Origin: Brevundimonas aurantiaca
GTDB lineage: Bacteria; Pseudomonadota; Alphaproteobacteria; Caulobacterales; Caulobacteraceae
Direction: 5' to 3'
NCBI RefSeq assembly: GCF_014199955.1
Contig: NZ_JACHOQ010000002.1
Location: 618,316 to 682,315 of the forward strand
DNA: 64,000 bases
Part shown: one piece after another, positions 8,592 through 17,593 of the stretch
Position numbering within the stretch: the stretch's first letter is position 1
Layout: each line of letters starts with the position of its first letter
The notes under the pieces: generated by a model
The model's database searches: none
Told to the model about the DNA's origin: nothing
Seen by the model: the letters and a program-made list of their open reading frames with translations, nothing else
Position numbers and translations under genes: made by a program

Positions 8592-9880
8592 TCGAGCGGT
8601 CTCTCCTTGTAGGCTGTGAAATCCAGTTCGCCCTCCATCCGCGCGACGGCGACGGCGACGGCCAGGTCGCTGGTGCAGTTCGGCACGGTGCGGATCATGT
8701 CCAGGGGCCGATCGAAGGGCAGGATGAAGCCGACGATCAAGGCCGTCTGCTCCGGCCCCAGACCGATGACTGAAAGCACTGCCGCCAGCAGAAACAGGGA
8801 GGCCGAAGGCACGGGCGCGGCGCCCAGGGCCACCATGGCGGTGACCGCCATTATGGCGAGATAGTCGGCTGGCCCCAGGGCCACGCCGAAAACCTGGGCG
8901 GAAAAGGCGGCCAAGAGGCCGACGTAGAGGGCGGCGCCGTCCATGCTCAGGGTCACTCCGAGCGGCAAGACCGTCGAGGCGATCGCCGGGCTGACGCCGA
9001 GATTTCTCTGGGCCACCCGCAGCGCCACAGGCAGGGTCGCGGCGCTGGACGAGGTCGAAAAGGCCACCGCCACCGCGTCTACGATGTCGCGATAGAAGGG
9101 CAGAACCGGCGTTCGCGCCAGAAGACGCAGTACGGCGCCGTGAACGATGAAGGTCTGAAACGCCGCGCCGACAACAACACAGAAAGACAGCCGCAGGACG
9201 CTGACGAAGGCCGACGGCCCGCTGGTTCCCATCACCCAGGCGATGAGGGCGAAGACGCCGAACGGCGCCAGCTCCATTACGAACTGGACGACGCGCAGAA
9301 GCACGGCCGATCCGGACTCCAGAACTTTCTGCAAGGGGCGTCCGTCCTCGCCCGTCACCAACAGGGCGGCGCCGATCAACAAGGCGAAGAAGATGACGGC
9401 GAGAATGTCGCCCTCGGCCATGGCCGCGATAGGGTTCAAAGGCACAATGTCGGCGAGGACGGCGGCGAGATCCTGTGCGTCGGCCAGAGGCGCGGGCGCG
9501 ACGCCCGCTAGATCGACGTCGGCGCCCGGCTGGATCAGCGCGCCCAGGCCCAGACCGACGGCGGCGCCCACCAGCATCAAGCCGAAGTAGAGAACCATGG
9601 TCTTGAGACCGACCGCTCCCAGACGCGCCGGGTCGGACATGGCCGACACGCCGGCGGCGACGGTCACGAACACCAGCGGGGTCACCAACATGCGGATCAG
9701 CCGAACGAAGAGGTCGCCGATCCATTTCAGATCCTGGGCGCGTTCTCCGAGCACCAGGCCCGCGAGCACGCCCAGCCCCAGACCCAGCAGGATCCGTCGC
9801 CACAGCGGCGTGGCGAACCATAGGCGCGTGACGATCCGCACCGGTCGGGCCAAGCCCGCCGAAGGCGCAAGGGAGGACAT
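8588..9880 (-). CDS. Dicarboxylate/amino acid:cation symporter (DAACS family)
   Basis: 430-aa inner-membrane transporter related to GltP/DctA. Diagnostic features are the serine-rich re-entrant loop AFSTSSSAATLP (about residue 275), the substrate/cation helix LGVTLSMDGAALYVG (about 305-320; the usual NMDG is SMDG here), and FILPFDRPLDMIRT near the end. These proteins import acidic amino acids or dicarboxylates with sodium or protons. The gene overlaps the downstream hydrolase by ATGA and follows the TonB receptor by 53 bases, so it likely carries the receptor's ligand, or a fragment of it, across the inner membrane. Confidence 0.92.
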   Translation of the reverse strand: MSSLAPSAGLARPVRIVTRLWFATPLWRRILLGLGLGVLAGLVLGERAQDLKWIGDLFVRLIRMLVTPLVFVTVAAGVSAMSDPARLGAVGLKTMVLYFGLMLVGAAVGLGLGALIQPGADVDLAGVAPAPLADAQDLAAVLADIVPLNPIAAMAEGDILAVIFFALLIGAALLVTGEDGRPLQKVLESGSAVLLRVVQFVMELAPFGVFALIAWVMGTSGPSAFVSVLRLSFCVVVGAAFQTFIVHGAVLRLLARTPVLPFYRDIVDAVAVAFSTSSSAATLPVALRVAQRNLGVSPAIASTVLPLGVTLSMDGAALYVGLLAAFSAQVFGVALGPADYLAIMAVTAMVALGAAPVPSASLFLLAAVLSVIGLGPEQTALIVGFILPFDRPLDMIRTVPNCTSDLAVAVAVARMEGELDFTAYKERPLE

Positions 9881-9896
9881 GTCGATTTCCAGAGAG

Positions 9897-9926
9897 GCCC
9901 GGACGAGGCCTCAGCCTCGCCCGGGC
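9897..9926 (-). other. Intercistronic hairpin between receptor and symporter
   Basis: A 13-bp inverted repeat with one mismatch (GCCCGGACGAGGC / GCCTCGCCCGGGC) and a CTCA loop fills most of the 53-base gap between the receptor stop and the symporter start. There is no T-run after it on the minus strand. It may therefore protect the upstream receptor message or partly attenuate downstream expression rather than terminate fully. Confidence 0.45.
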
Positions 9927-9933
9927 GTCGCCA

Positions 9934-12900
9934 TTAGAAGGACTTGCGGATGCTGGCGTACCACCAGCGGCCGCGGTTGGAATGGACGCTGCCGTTGTAG
10001 CCGAACCGGTCGTCGGCCAGCGGCGGGTCCTCGTCGAACAGATTGCGCGCGCCGATCCGGACCCGGGCGCCGTCCAGCGGGCCGCCCTTGTCGAATTCGT
10101 ATTGGACATAGAGGTTGTGGGTCAGCCACTCGTCCACCACCCAATAGTCGTCGGTATCCACATAGGTGGCGCTGGTGTCGACGAAGTCGGAGACGTAGCT
10201 GGTGTACCAGCCTGAGGTCCACTGCCCCAGGTCCCACGTCAGGGACGCGGTGAACTTCCATTCCGGCCGGCCGTTCTGTCCGATCAGGTCTTCCACGCCG
10301 CCGACCGTCACGCCCGCGATCGTGCCGTCGGCCAGGGCGTCCAGCAGGATCTGATGCTGTTCGCTGGCCTCCTGATACAGTTTCAGCTTCTGGCTGGCGT
10401 TGAGGCTGAGCCGCCAGTCGCCGACCGGGGTGTCGCGCAGCGTGTAGAAGAGGCGGAAATCGAGGCCTTCAGACTCGCGCGGCTGCAGGTTCATGTACTC
10501 GTCGGTGATGTACAAGAGGTCGCCGACGGGCGCGAGGCCCGCTGCGGCCGCATCGGCGATCTGCTGGGCGTTGGGCGTATCGCGAACCACATTGGGGTTC
10601 GAACTACCCATCTGACGCAGGTAGTAGTCCCTGATCAGTTGGTTCGTACCGCCGAAAATTCCGACCAGATCCTCCTGCCGGATCTTCCAGTAATCGACGG
10701 TCAGCGTCAGGTCGCCGAACCGGTCGGACCAGAGTTCGGGTTCGAACACCAGGCCCAGGCTGAGGTTCTCGGAGGTCTCCGCCTTGAGGTCCGTGTTCCC
10801 CGACCGTTTTTCGATCCGATCTTCGCTGGTGCAGTAGTCGTTGCTGGTCGTCAGCGTCGGGATTGCGCCGATAGCGAGTTGCACCGCACAGGCGGCGTAA
10901 TCACGCCGGCTGTTGGAGCGTTCGAAATCCGGCTGGTGGAGTTGCAGCAGGTTGGGCGCCCGGAAGCCTTCCGACCAGGCGCTGCGGAACATCAGCCAAG
11001 GCGTCGGGCGATAGGCCAGCGCGATCTTCGGGGCCCCGACCGTTCCGAACAGGGTGTAGTTCTCCACACGACCCGCAATCTGGAGGTCGATCGACTGCAC
11101 CAGCGGGATGTTCATCTCGGGCGAGACGACCGGTACGGCCAGTTCGAGGAAGGCCGAGTAGACGTTGCGGGCGCCCGAGCTGTCCGGGGTGTAGGACACG
11201 CCCATCACGTCGCTCTGGGATACGACGCCTGCCAGGTCCGTAAAGGTGATGGTTCCGTCCAGACGCGGGTCGCGATCTTCAGCGAAGGTTTCGCGACGCG
11301 CCTCGACCCCCGCCGCCAGGCCCACATGTCCAGCCGGGACCGGATAGAAGTCGCCCTTGGAGACCTTGAAGTCCCACTGCATGAGCTCGGTCTCGGCATA
11401 GCGGTAGACCTTGACCATGAAACTGTCGATCGTCTCCTGGCTGTTCAAACCCGTCGCACCGTTCTGGGGACTGGTCAGGTCGCCGCCCACAAAGGGATTA
11501 TAGGCGTCAGGCGTCGTCCTATTGATCGCGTGCTGGAGCAAGGTCATGCTGACCCCGTCCATTTCGTCGGTCGTTTCGGCCTTGCTGTAGAGCAAGGCGC
11601 TTTCCCAATCGAAGCCGACGCGTTCGCCGCGCAGACCGCCCAGATATCGAGTGGTGACGTTTTCGACCTCGACCTCCCGATAGCCGAGATCGGCGAAACG
11701 GTAGTCCTGAATCTGGATCGCTGAACCGGTCGTCGGCACCCCGGACAATCCGCTCAGCCGGGCGGTCACGCCCGTGGCGCCGAAAGGATTCCAATAGGCG
11801 GTCGGCGACATGAGGACGCGCTGCGTGTCCAGCGGCGTGTCCTGCTGGCGCTGCGACCAAGTCTCGCCCCAGTAGTAGCTCAGCTCTCCGAAGAACTCGA
11901 CGCCGTTATCGAACTCGTGGTTGATGAAGGTGAACAGATTGGCGCGGTCCACCGCCGAACTGATGGTCCGCATAGAGTCCAGATCATATCGGAGATTGTT
12001 GTCCTCGCTCGTCGTCGACAGGGTTGAGTTGTCGAAACAGGTCCCCGTCGTATAGGCGCCGGTGATGCAGCCGGCGTTGGTGCTGGGCTGAACGTGGAAG
12101 GTGCCGGCGGTAGATGTCAGGGTCGTTCCGTTGACGCGCGTGGTGGTTCCCGCGTTCTTGTAGGTCTTCGGATCCAGCTTGATGCCCTCAGCCCAGGCCG
12201 TGATCGTGCTGTAGGTCCCATAGTCGAGGCCAGAGGCGCGGCCGTTGAAGGCGGCCACCCGCCCCGCGACCGTCGCATAGTCGCGTTCCCAGATGTAGAG
12301 CGGATCCCGGGTCAGGTAGCCGCCCATGATCGAGACGTTGGTCTTGCCGTTGTTGAAGTCCTTGCCAGCGTGAAAATCGAAGGAATATTCCTCCATTCCC
12401 CCTTCGTCGTGCCCCATGGCGGCCTGGACCGTGAAGCCTTCGAAGTTGTCGCGCAGGACGTTGTTGACGACGCCGGCCACCGCGTCGGTGCCGTAAAGCG
12501 CCGCAGCGCCGTCCGCGAGAACCTCGACCCGACGCAGGCCGAATGTCGGGATGGCGTTGGTGTTGACCGTCTGAACTGGCACATAGCCTTCGATCTGCGT
12601 ACCGGGGTGAGGCACCAATCGCCGGCCGTTCAGCAGTACAAGCGTATTGCCCGTGCCGATCGAACGCAGATCGATCGACGCCACATCGCCCCGCGCATTG
12701 TTGATCCCGCCGTTGTCGCTGTCCGCCTCATTGAAACCGACGTCGCCCATCTGTGCGATGGAGCGGTAAAGATCGTCGCCGTCTGCGGCGCCGATCGCAT
12801 CCAGATCAGACTGGTCGACGACGGTGACCGGCAGGGCTTCGTTTATGCGTGTCCCCCTGATCCGGCTACCGACGACCACGACCTCTTCGACCTCGGCTGC

Positions 12901-13224
12901 GCGTCCGTCGCCGGGCGTTCGCTTTTTCAGGATAATGGTCGATCCCTCGTGCGAGGCGACGTAGAGGTCGGTGCCTTCAAGCAGGCGGCTGAGCGCGTCT
13001 TCGACGTCCATCTGCCCCGAGACGGCGGGTCCGACGCGGCCCGTGAGGTGGCCGGTGGGCGCTGAAATCGTCACGCCCGCCTGACGCGCCAAGTCAGGAA
13101 TGGCTTGAGCGAGCGGCTGGGCCGCCACATTGAACTGCCTCACCTGAGCAGTTGCCCCATGGGCGGCCACGACAAGCACCCCGCCGGCGACGCCCGCCGC
13201 CAGCCAACTCTTCCACGACACCAT
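9934..13224 (-). CDS. TonB-dependent receptor with STN signalling domain
   Basis: 1096-aa outer-membrane receptor. Layout: signal peptide (residues 1 to about 26, ending ATAQ), an STN domain (about 27-100: FNVAAQPLAQAIPDLARQAG ... VEDALSRLLEGTDL), a TonB box region (EEVVVVGSRI), a plug domain with GNTLVLLNGRRLVP and LADGAAALYGTDAVAGV, and a long barrel ending in the aromatic-terminal KSF. STN domains contact a FecR anti-sigma factor in the periplasm, and exactly such a pair (fecR at 13320, ECF sigma at 14242) lies upstream on the same strand. Ligand binding should thus induce the operon. The type with NARGDVASIDLRSIG in the plug is common in Sphingomonadales and Caulobacterales; the ligand is unknown. 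Confidence 0.94.
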   Translation of the reverse strand: MVSWKSWLAAGVAGGVLVVAAHGATAQVRQFNVAAQPLAQAIPDLARQAGVTISAPTGHLTGRVGPAVSGQMDVEDALSRLLEGTDLYVASHEGSTIILKKRTPGDGRAAEVEEVVVVGSRIRGTRINEALPVTVVDQSDLDAIGAADGDDLYRSIAQMGDVGFNEADSDNGGINNARGDVASIDLRSIGTGNTLVLLNGRRLVPHPGTQIEGYVPVQTVNTNAIPTFGLRRVEVLADGAAALYGTDAVAGVVNNVLRDNFEGFTVQAAMGHDEGGMEEYSFDFHAGKDFNNGKTNVSIMGGYLTRDPLYIWERDYATVAGRVAAFNGRASGLDYGTYSTITAWAEGIKLDPKTYKNAGTTTRVNGTTLTSTAGTFHVQPSTNAGCITGAYTTGTCFDNSTLSTTSEDNNLRYDLDSMRTISSAVDRANLFTFINHEFDNGVEFFGELSYYWGETWSQRQQDTPLDTQRVLMSPTAYWNPFGATGVTARLSGLSGVPTTGSAIQIQDYRFADLGYREVEVENVTTRYLGGLRGERVGFDWESALLYSKAETTDEMDGVSMTLLQHAINRTTPDAYNPFVGGDLTSPQNGATGLNSQETIDSFMVKVYRYAETELMQWDFKVSKGDFYPVPAGHVGLAAGVEARRETFAEDRDPRLDGTITFTDLAGVVSQSDVMGVSYTPDSSGARNVYSAFLELAVPVVSPEMNIPLVQSIDLQIAGRVENYTLFGTVGAPKIALAYRPTPWLMFRSAWSEGFRAPNLLQLHQPDFERSNSRRDYAACAVQLAIGAIPTLTTSNDYCTSEDRIEKRSGNTDLKAETSENLSLGLVFEPELWSDRFGDLTLTVDYWKIRQEDLVGIFGGTNQLIRDYYLRQMGSSNPNVVRDTPNAQQIADAAAAGLAPVGDLLYITDEYMNLQPRESEGLDFRLFYTLRDTPVGDWRLSLNASQKLKLYQEASEQHQILLDALADGTIAGVTVGGVEDLIGQNGRPEWKFTASLTWDLGQWTSGWYTSYVSDFVDTSATYVDTDDYWVVDEWLTHNLYVQYEFDKGGPLDGARVRIGARNLFDEDPPLADDRFGYNGSVHSNRGRWWYASIRKSF

Positions 13225-13319
13225 GAGATCCCCCGATCCGTCTGTCTATGTTCCCCCGGCGCACCGGACATAGACAAGACGGTTCATGGAACAGAAATCC
13301 TCCAGCGTCCGGAAAATAT

Positions 13320-14264
13320 TTAACCGTGAAGAAGCTGAATCCGGGTCGAGCTGATTTCCGCGCGGAGGTTCAGACTGCGCGCCGCCGCCCGGGCGAAGGC
13401 CGCAGGATCGTTCGCTTCGAACAGGCCGGTGATCTTCATTTCGGCCACGTCCCGATCCGCCAGCAGGATCGGAACGTCGCTGAAACGCGCGAACTCGGCG
13501 GCCGCCTGTTCGAGGCTGTCGTTGTGGAACTCGATCTTTCCGTCACGCCAGGCGAGAAGCCGCCCGGTTTGGGGCGCATCGACGAAACGAGGGCTGGTCG
13601 CTTCGCCGCCGGCCAGGCTGATCAGCTGGTTGGCGGTCAGGATGTGCGCCCTGTCCCGCCCGACCCGCATATGGACCGATCCCGCCAAGGCGACGATCTC
13701 GAGCGGCGCCTGATTCAGCCGCTTCAGCAGGAATGCGCCGTCATAGGTGGTCAGCACCGCGCCCGCAGCCCGCATGACGAACGGCCGCACGGGATCGACG
13801 GCCACCTCGAACAGGGCTTCGCCGTACATGAGGACGACTTCCCGCACAGATCGCGTATAGCGGACGCTGACCTGCGACAGGGTATTGAGCGTGACGACGC
13901 TGCCGTCATCCAGCGTTACCGAGCGAATCTCGCCGCGCTGCGTGTCGAGACGTTGAGACCGCCGCCAGTAGGCGGCGGCCAGACCCGTTCCGCTCAACAT
14001 CGCCACAGCGACGCCCGCCGCCAGCAGAGAGCGTCGCGCGACCATCGGTTGTTCGGCGACGGGTCCGCCTGCCAAGGCCGCCGCTTGTCTGGTATGAACC
14101 GCTATGGCGCGGGCGCGGGCGAACGCGCCCAGGCGACGTGGGTCCTCTCCCGCCCAGGCGTCGAATTCTCGCTGATGCGCCGGTGAAAACGGCCCACGAT
14201 CAAGCCGCGCGGCCCACAGGGCGGCGCGGCGATCGATCTCTTCAGCCGTTTCCGTCTCTGCCAT
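13320..14264 (-). CDS. FecR-family anti-sigma factor / sigma regulator
   Basis: About 314 aa, single-pass inner-membrane regulator. The N-terminal cytoplasmic part has the DUF4880 pattern (IDRRAALWAARLDRG ... FDAWAGEDPRRLGAFARARA), followed by one membrane segment (LLAAGVAVAMLSGTGLAAAYW, about residues 70-90). The periplasmic FecR domain has RGEIRSVTLDDGSVVTLNT and YGEALFEVAVDP, and there is a C-terminal DUF4974-like part (FHNDSLEQAAAEFARFS). I chose the ATG at 14264, which overlaps the sigma gene by 23 bases and has GAAGG upstream; an ATG at 14327 is also in frame. It should hold the ECF sigma factor until the STN receptor signals. Confidence 0.9.
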   Translation of the reverse strand: MAETETAEEIDRRAALWAARLDRGPFSPAHQREFDAWAGEDPRRLGAFARARAIAVHTRQAAALAGGPVAEQPMVARRSLLAAGVAVAMLSGTGLAAAYWRRSQRLDTQRGEIRSVTLDDGSVVTLNTLSQVSVRYTRSVREVVLMYGEALFEVAVDPVRPFVMRAAGAVLTTYDGAFLLKRLNQAPLEIVALAGSVHMRVGRDRAHILTANQLISLAGGEATSPRFVDAPQTGRLLAWRDGKIEFHNDSLEQAAAEFARFSDVPILLADRDVAEMKITGLFEANDPAAFARAAARSLNLRAEISSTRIQLLHG

Positions 14265-14850
14265 CCGCCCTTCGTCCGATCCGCACGTTTCGCAACCTAG
14301 ACGCATCTGGAGCATCATATCCTCCATCGGCGTATGCGGCCATCAAGAGGACAAAGGCCTTGGCTATGTGCTTTTCGACGGTGCTTTCCGGGAATCCCGT
14401 CTCCCGCGCAATCTCTTTTTGAGAGCGTCCTTGGACCCGACTGAGAATGAAGATGCGGCGTGTCTTATCGGGAAGGCGGTCAATCATTTTCGCGAGAAGC
14501 CGAAGTTCGTTTCGGCCCGCGACTTCGTCTTCTGGCGTCACCGCATCTGCCGCCACCTGAAGTCTGTCAATATCTGCGACGGCGTCGAGCGGCACCACGC
14601 TCTTCCGTCTTAAGCGGTCGACTGCAGCAGACCGGGCCGTGCGAAAAAGATAAGCGCGCACGTTAAGGATGGATCCGACATCCGCGACACCGATCAGTTT
14701 CGCGTAGGTTTCCTGCACGATATCATCAACGTCGGCTGGCGATGCCGCCCGGCGCAACCATGCGCGCAGCGCAGGCTCATGCGGCATCACGCTTCGCGCA
14801 AGCCAACGCGCTGTGTCTTCTGAAACCCCCATGGCCACAGAGACTGGCAC
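14242..14850 (-). CDS. ECF RNA polymerase sigma factor, FecI type
   Basis: 202-aa ECF sigma factor. Region 2 is seen as LRAWLRRAASPADVDDIVQE and VRAYLFRTARSAAVDRLRRK. Region 4 is RLPDKTRRIFILSRVQGRSQ continuing into KEIARETGFPESTVEKHIAKA, with the HTH. The DVDDIVQETYAKL motif is typical of FecI-type factors. The likely start is a GTG (14850) with GAAGG nearby; an ATG at 14832 is the alternative. It would direct RNA polymerase to the receptor operon. It overlaps fecR and is first in the unit sigma-FecR-receptor-symporter-hydrolase. Confidence 0.93.
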   Translation of the reverse strand: MPVSVAMGVSEDTARWLARSVMPHEPALRAWLRRAASPADVDDIVQETYAKLIGVADVGSILNVRAYLFRTARSAAVDRLRRKSVVPLDAVADIDRLQVAADAVTPEDEVAGRNELRLLAKMIDRLPDKTRRIFILSRVQGRSQKEIARETGFPESTVEKHIAKAFVLLMAAYADGGYDAPDASRLRNVRIGRRADGRDGNG

Positions 14851-14899
14851 GCGCCTTCACAAGGCAGCAAGCCCGCGATCTCTGAAATCACCCGCACCG

Positions 14900-14919
14900 G
14901 GAGGATGCCCTCCTTTTTT
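14900..14919 (+). terminator. Short hairpin followed by six T
   Basis: GGAGG-ATGC-CCTCC followed by TTTTTT on the plus strand looks like a minimal intrinsic terminator, but no rightward gene ends here. It may be a leftover of a lost gene next to the insertion-sequence relic. Confidence 0.3.
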
Positions 14920-14950
14920 CGGGCGCTGTCGCGCAGTTGTTACAAAGCCG

Positions 14951-14983
14951 GCGTCGACGGTCGATAAAAACGACCGTCGACGC
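14951..14983. repeat. Perfect 13-bp inverted repeat with A-rich loop
   Basis: GCGTCGACGGTCG and its exact complement flank a 7-base loop (ATAAAAA). It lies 10 bases from the IS5-type transposase relic. It lacks a T-run outside the stem, so it is not a classical terminator; it might be a former transposon end, an operator or a structured RNA element. Confidence 0.6.
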
Positions 14984-14992
14984 TCCGTTCGC

Positions 14993-15137
14993 CTAGGTTC
15001 TGGACTCATAAGCCCTGAGCCAGAGGCGGGTCGAGGTCAGCAGGACGGCGGCGAGGATGTCTCTTGCCAGCTTGTCGAAGCGGGTTGCGACGCGGCGGAA
15101 GTGCTTGAGGCGGATGTCCCGATCGCAGCGATTTCGA
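14993..15137 (-). mobile_element. IS5-family transposase C-terminal remnant
   Basis: About 47 codons ending at a TAG (complement 14993-14995) read GRNRCDRDIRLKHFRRVAT then RFDKLARDILAAVLLTSTR then LWLRAYES. This matches the C-terminus of IS5-type DDE transposases (RNR-ER ... LK-FRRVATRFDKLARNFLAAV). The rest of the element is gone, and the segment around CDRDIR has lost the catalytic Glu context. It is an inactive fossil at the border between the sigma/receptor operon and the purine cluster. Confidence 0.75.
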
Positions 15138-15329
15138 CCTGGGCACGGGTGGGCAAATGCGGATCAAGCGCCAATAGATGGCGCAACTCAAGAGCATAGG
15201 CTGAGCATACGTCCTGCAAATCTAGCGCCGTAGTCCTACAGGATCGCATTGGCCGAGCCGGAGCGCCAATGTCGCCCTGTCGGCAACCCCCACCTTCGCC
15301 AGAGGTCGCACCCGCATGCCCGCCGCCTC
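15138..15329. other. Non-coding or decayed stretch downstream of guaA
   Basis: A minus-strand open stretch here reads YALELRHLLALDPHLPTRAQ, which is protein-like but has no recognisable family, start or ribosome site. Otherwise I see nothing specific. Together with 14851-15137 it forms a 479-base gap of mobile-element debris. Confidence 0.35.
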
Positions 15330-16892
15330 TCACTCCCACTCGATCGTCCCCGGCGGCTTGGACGTCACGTCGTAGACCACGCGGTTCACGCCCCGGACCT
15401 CGTTGATGATGCGGGTCGCCGTCTTGGCCAAGACGTCCCAGGGGAACTGGTAGAAGTCGGCGGTCATGCCGTCGGTGGAGGAGACGGCTCGGAGGGCCAG
15501 CACCTTTTCATAGGTTCGCGCGTCGCCCATGACGCCGACGGTCTTGACCGGCAGCAGGACGGCGAAGGCCTGCCAGATCTGGTCGTACAGACCCGCCTTG
15601 CGGATCTCCTCCAGATAGATGGCGTCGGCCTGTTGCAGGGTCTCGACCGCCTCGGGCGTGATCTCGCCGGGGATGCGGATGGCCAGGCCCGGTCCCGGGA
15701 AAGGGTGGCGGCCGACGAAGGCGTCGCTCAGGCCCAGTTCGCGGCCGAGCGCCCGGACCTCGTCCTTGAACAGTTCGCGCAAGGGCTCGACCAGTTTCAG
15801 CTTCATATAGTCGGGCAGGCCGCCGACATTGTGGTGGCTCTTGATGACGTGGGCCTTGCCGCTGGACGAGGAGACGCTCTCGATCACGTCGGGATAGAGG
15901 GTGCCCTGGGCCAGGAATTCGGCGCCTTCAATCTTGGCGGACTCGCGGTCGAACACTTCGATGAACAGGCGGCCGATGGTCTTGCGCTTGGTTTCCGGGT
16001 CGGAAATCCCGGCCAGCTCGCCCAGGAATTCTTTCGACGCGTCAACGTGGATCAGCGGGATGTTGTAGTGTTCGCGGAACAGGGTGGTGACCTGTTTCGC
16101 CTCGTCCTTGCGCAGCAGGCCGGTGTCGACGAAGACGCAGGTCAGCTGGTCGCCGATGGCCTCGTGGATCAGCACGGCGGCGACGGAACTGTCGACGCCG
16201 CCGGACAGGCCGCAGATCACCTTGGCGTCGCCGACCTGTTCGCGGATCTGGGCGATCTTCTCGTCGCGATAGGCGGCCATGGTCCAGTCGCCCTTCAGCC
16301 CGGCGATGCCGTGGGTGAAGTTCTTCAGCATCTGGTGGCCGCGCGGGGTGTGCATCACCTCGGGGTGGAACTGGACGCCGTAGAAGCGGCGAGTCTCATC
16401 GGCGATCACCGCATAGGGGGAGCCCTCCGAGGAGGCCACCACGTCGAAGCCCTCGGGGATGGCGACGATCTTGTCGCCGTGGCTCATCCAGACTTCCTCG
16501 TCCTCGCCCACCGGGGCCAGTCCCGCCAACAGGGGCGAGTCCTTCTGAACCGTGATGGCGGCGCGGCCGAACTCGCGCGTATGGCCGCCCTCGACCTTGC
16601 CGCCCAGCTGTTCGCACAGGGTCATCTCGCCGTAGCAGATGCCCAGGACCGGCACCCCGGCCTCGAACACGGCCTGGGGCGCGCGGGGGCTGCCCTCTTC
16701 GTGGACGCTCTCGGGTCCGCCCGAAAGGATGACGGCGGCAGGCTTCATCGCCGCCAGGGCCTGTTCCGCCTTCTGGAACGGGTGGATCTCGCAATAGACG
16801 CTGGCCTCGCGCAGGCGGCGGGCGATCAGCTGGGTCACCTGGCTGCCGAAGTCGACGATGAGGACCTTCTGGTGGTCGTGCGGCGTGGTCAT
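15330..16892 (-). CDS. guaA: GMP synthase (glutamine-hydrolysing)
   Basis: 520-aa enzyme converting XMP to GMP with glutamine and ATP, the last step of de novo GMP synthesis. The N-terminal class-I amidotransferase has the nucleophile Cys in GICYGEM (about residue 85) and the His-Glu pair in YGVQFHPEV (about 178). The ATP-pyrophosphatase P-loop is SGGVDSS (about 229). The C-terminal dimerisation domain ends in the family signature PPGTIEWE. Length is standard. It overlaps the nucleosidase gene upstream by ATGA and is the last gene of the guaB-to-guaA cluster, so the two GMP-branch enzymes are probably partly co-transcribed. Confidence 0.98.
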   Translation of the reverse strand: MTTPHDHQKVLIVDFGSQVTQLIARRLREASVYCEIHPFQKAEQALAAMKPAAVILSGGPESVHEEGSPRAPQAVFEAGVPVLGICYGEMTLCEQLGGKVEGGHTREFGRAAITVQKDSPLLAGLAPVGEDEEVWMSHGDKIVAIPEGFDVVASSEGSPYAVIADETRRFYGVQFHPEVMHTPRGHQMLKNFTHGIAGLKGDWTMAAYRDEKIAQIREQVGDAKVICGLSGGVDSSVAAVLIHEAIGDQLTCVFVDTGLLRKDEAKQVTTLFREHYNIPLIHVDASKEFLGELAGISDPETKRKTIGRLFIEVFDRESAKIEGAEFLAQGTLYPDVIESVSSSSGKAHVIKSHHNVGGLPDYMKLKLVEPLRELFKDEVRALGRELGLSDAFVGRHPFPGPGLAIRIPGEITPEAVETLQQADAIYLEEIRKAGLYDQIWQAFAVLLPVKTVGVMGDARTYEKVLALRAVSSTDGMTADFYQFPWDVLAKTATRIINEVRGVNRVVYDVTSKPPGTIEWE

Positions 16893-17593
16893 GGCGTGAT
16901 CGAATCCGGGGCGGGAGGTTGCGCGGGGTCTTGGCCGTGTAAGGCCGGAATTTCAAGCGCGGCGAGGCCGTCGGCCTCCAGCACGGCGATCAGACGGTCC
17001 AGGGCGGCGGCAAGGTTCTCGTCCACATGGCAAAGGGTGGAGGTCCAGTCCTCCAACGCCTTCAGCTCGCTCCGGCCGTCCGACACGCCGCGCAGGGCGA
17101 TCAGGGGCAGGCCGAAGGTCTGGGCCGCCCGGACCAGGGCCCAGGTCTCCATATCCACCATCTCGGCGTCGATGGCGTCATAGGCGGCGCCGGAGACGAC
17201 GTTGGCGCCGGTCGACAGCCTGGCGGTCGGCAGGCCCGGTATTGGGCAAGGCAGAGGCAGGACCGCAGGCTCGTCCAGCAGCGGGGTCACCCCCTTGGGA
17301 AAGCCCAGAGGGCTGGCGTCCATGTCGCGATAGGCGACCGAAGAAGCCTGATATACGCAGGCGTGCTCCAGCACCCGCGAGCCGCACGACCCCAGCGACA
17401 CGATCAGGTCGGGCGGATTGCCCGCCGTCTCCAGCCGGGCCAAGGCGGCGGTCAGGGTCACGGCAGCCTCCACCGGGCCGACGCCGGTCATCAGGGGCTG
17501 GATGCGGGCGCGCAGACAGTCGCCGTATTCGGCGGGCGCAGCCATGACATAGAGGACCGAAACCTCGCCGTGCCGAACCGGCCCCATCCCCAT
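16889..17593 (-). CDS. Phosphorylase-superfamily nucleosidase (MTA/SAH nucleosidase-like)
   Basis: About 234 aa, cytoplasmic. It has the nucleoside phosphorylase/MTAN fold pattern: [11 protein letters not shown] at the N-terminus, [13 protein letters not shown] (phosphate/base site region), SLGSCGS, the purine/ribose motif VDMETWAL (about residue 146, Glu equivalent to the MEGAA glutamate) and RGVSDGRSE with the catalytic Asp. It would cleave 5'-methylthioadenosine or S-adenosylhomocysteine, recycling adenine. The ATG at 17593 overlaps the RsmB stop (TGATG); a TTG three bases earlier is also in frame. Exact substrate is not settled by the sequence. Confidence 0.82.
   Translation of the reverse strand: MGMGPVRHGEVSVLYVMAAPAEYGDCLRARIQPLMTGVGPVEAAVTLTAALARLETAGNPPDLIVSLGSCGSRVLEHACVYQASSVAYRDMDASPLGFPKGVTPLLDEPAVLPLPCPIPGLPTARLSTGANVVSGAAYDAIDAEMVDMETWALVRAAQTFGLPLIALRGVSDGRSELKALEDWTSTLCHVDENLAAALDRLIAVLEADGLAALEIPALHGQDPAQPPAPDSITP

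Noticed and set aside
8592..10109. Upstream extension of the dienelactone hydrolase ORF
   Set aside because: It runs out of frame through the symporter and receptor genes; the signal peptide begins at 8591.
15249..17183. 644-codon ORF opposite guaA
   Set aside because: Shadow frame; guaA is certain on the minus strand.
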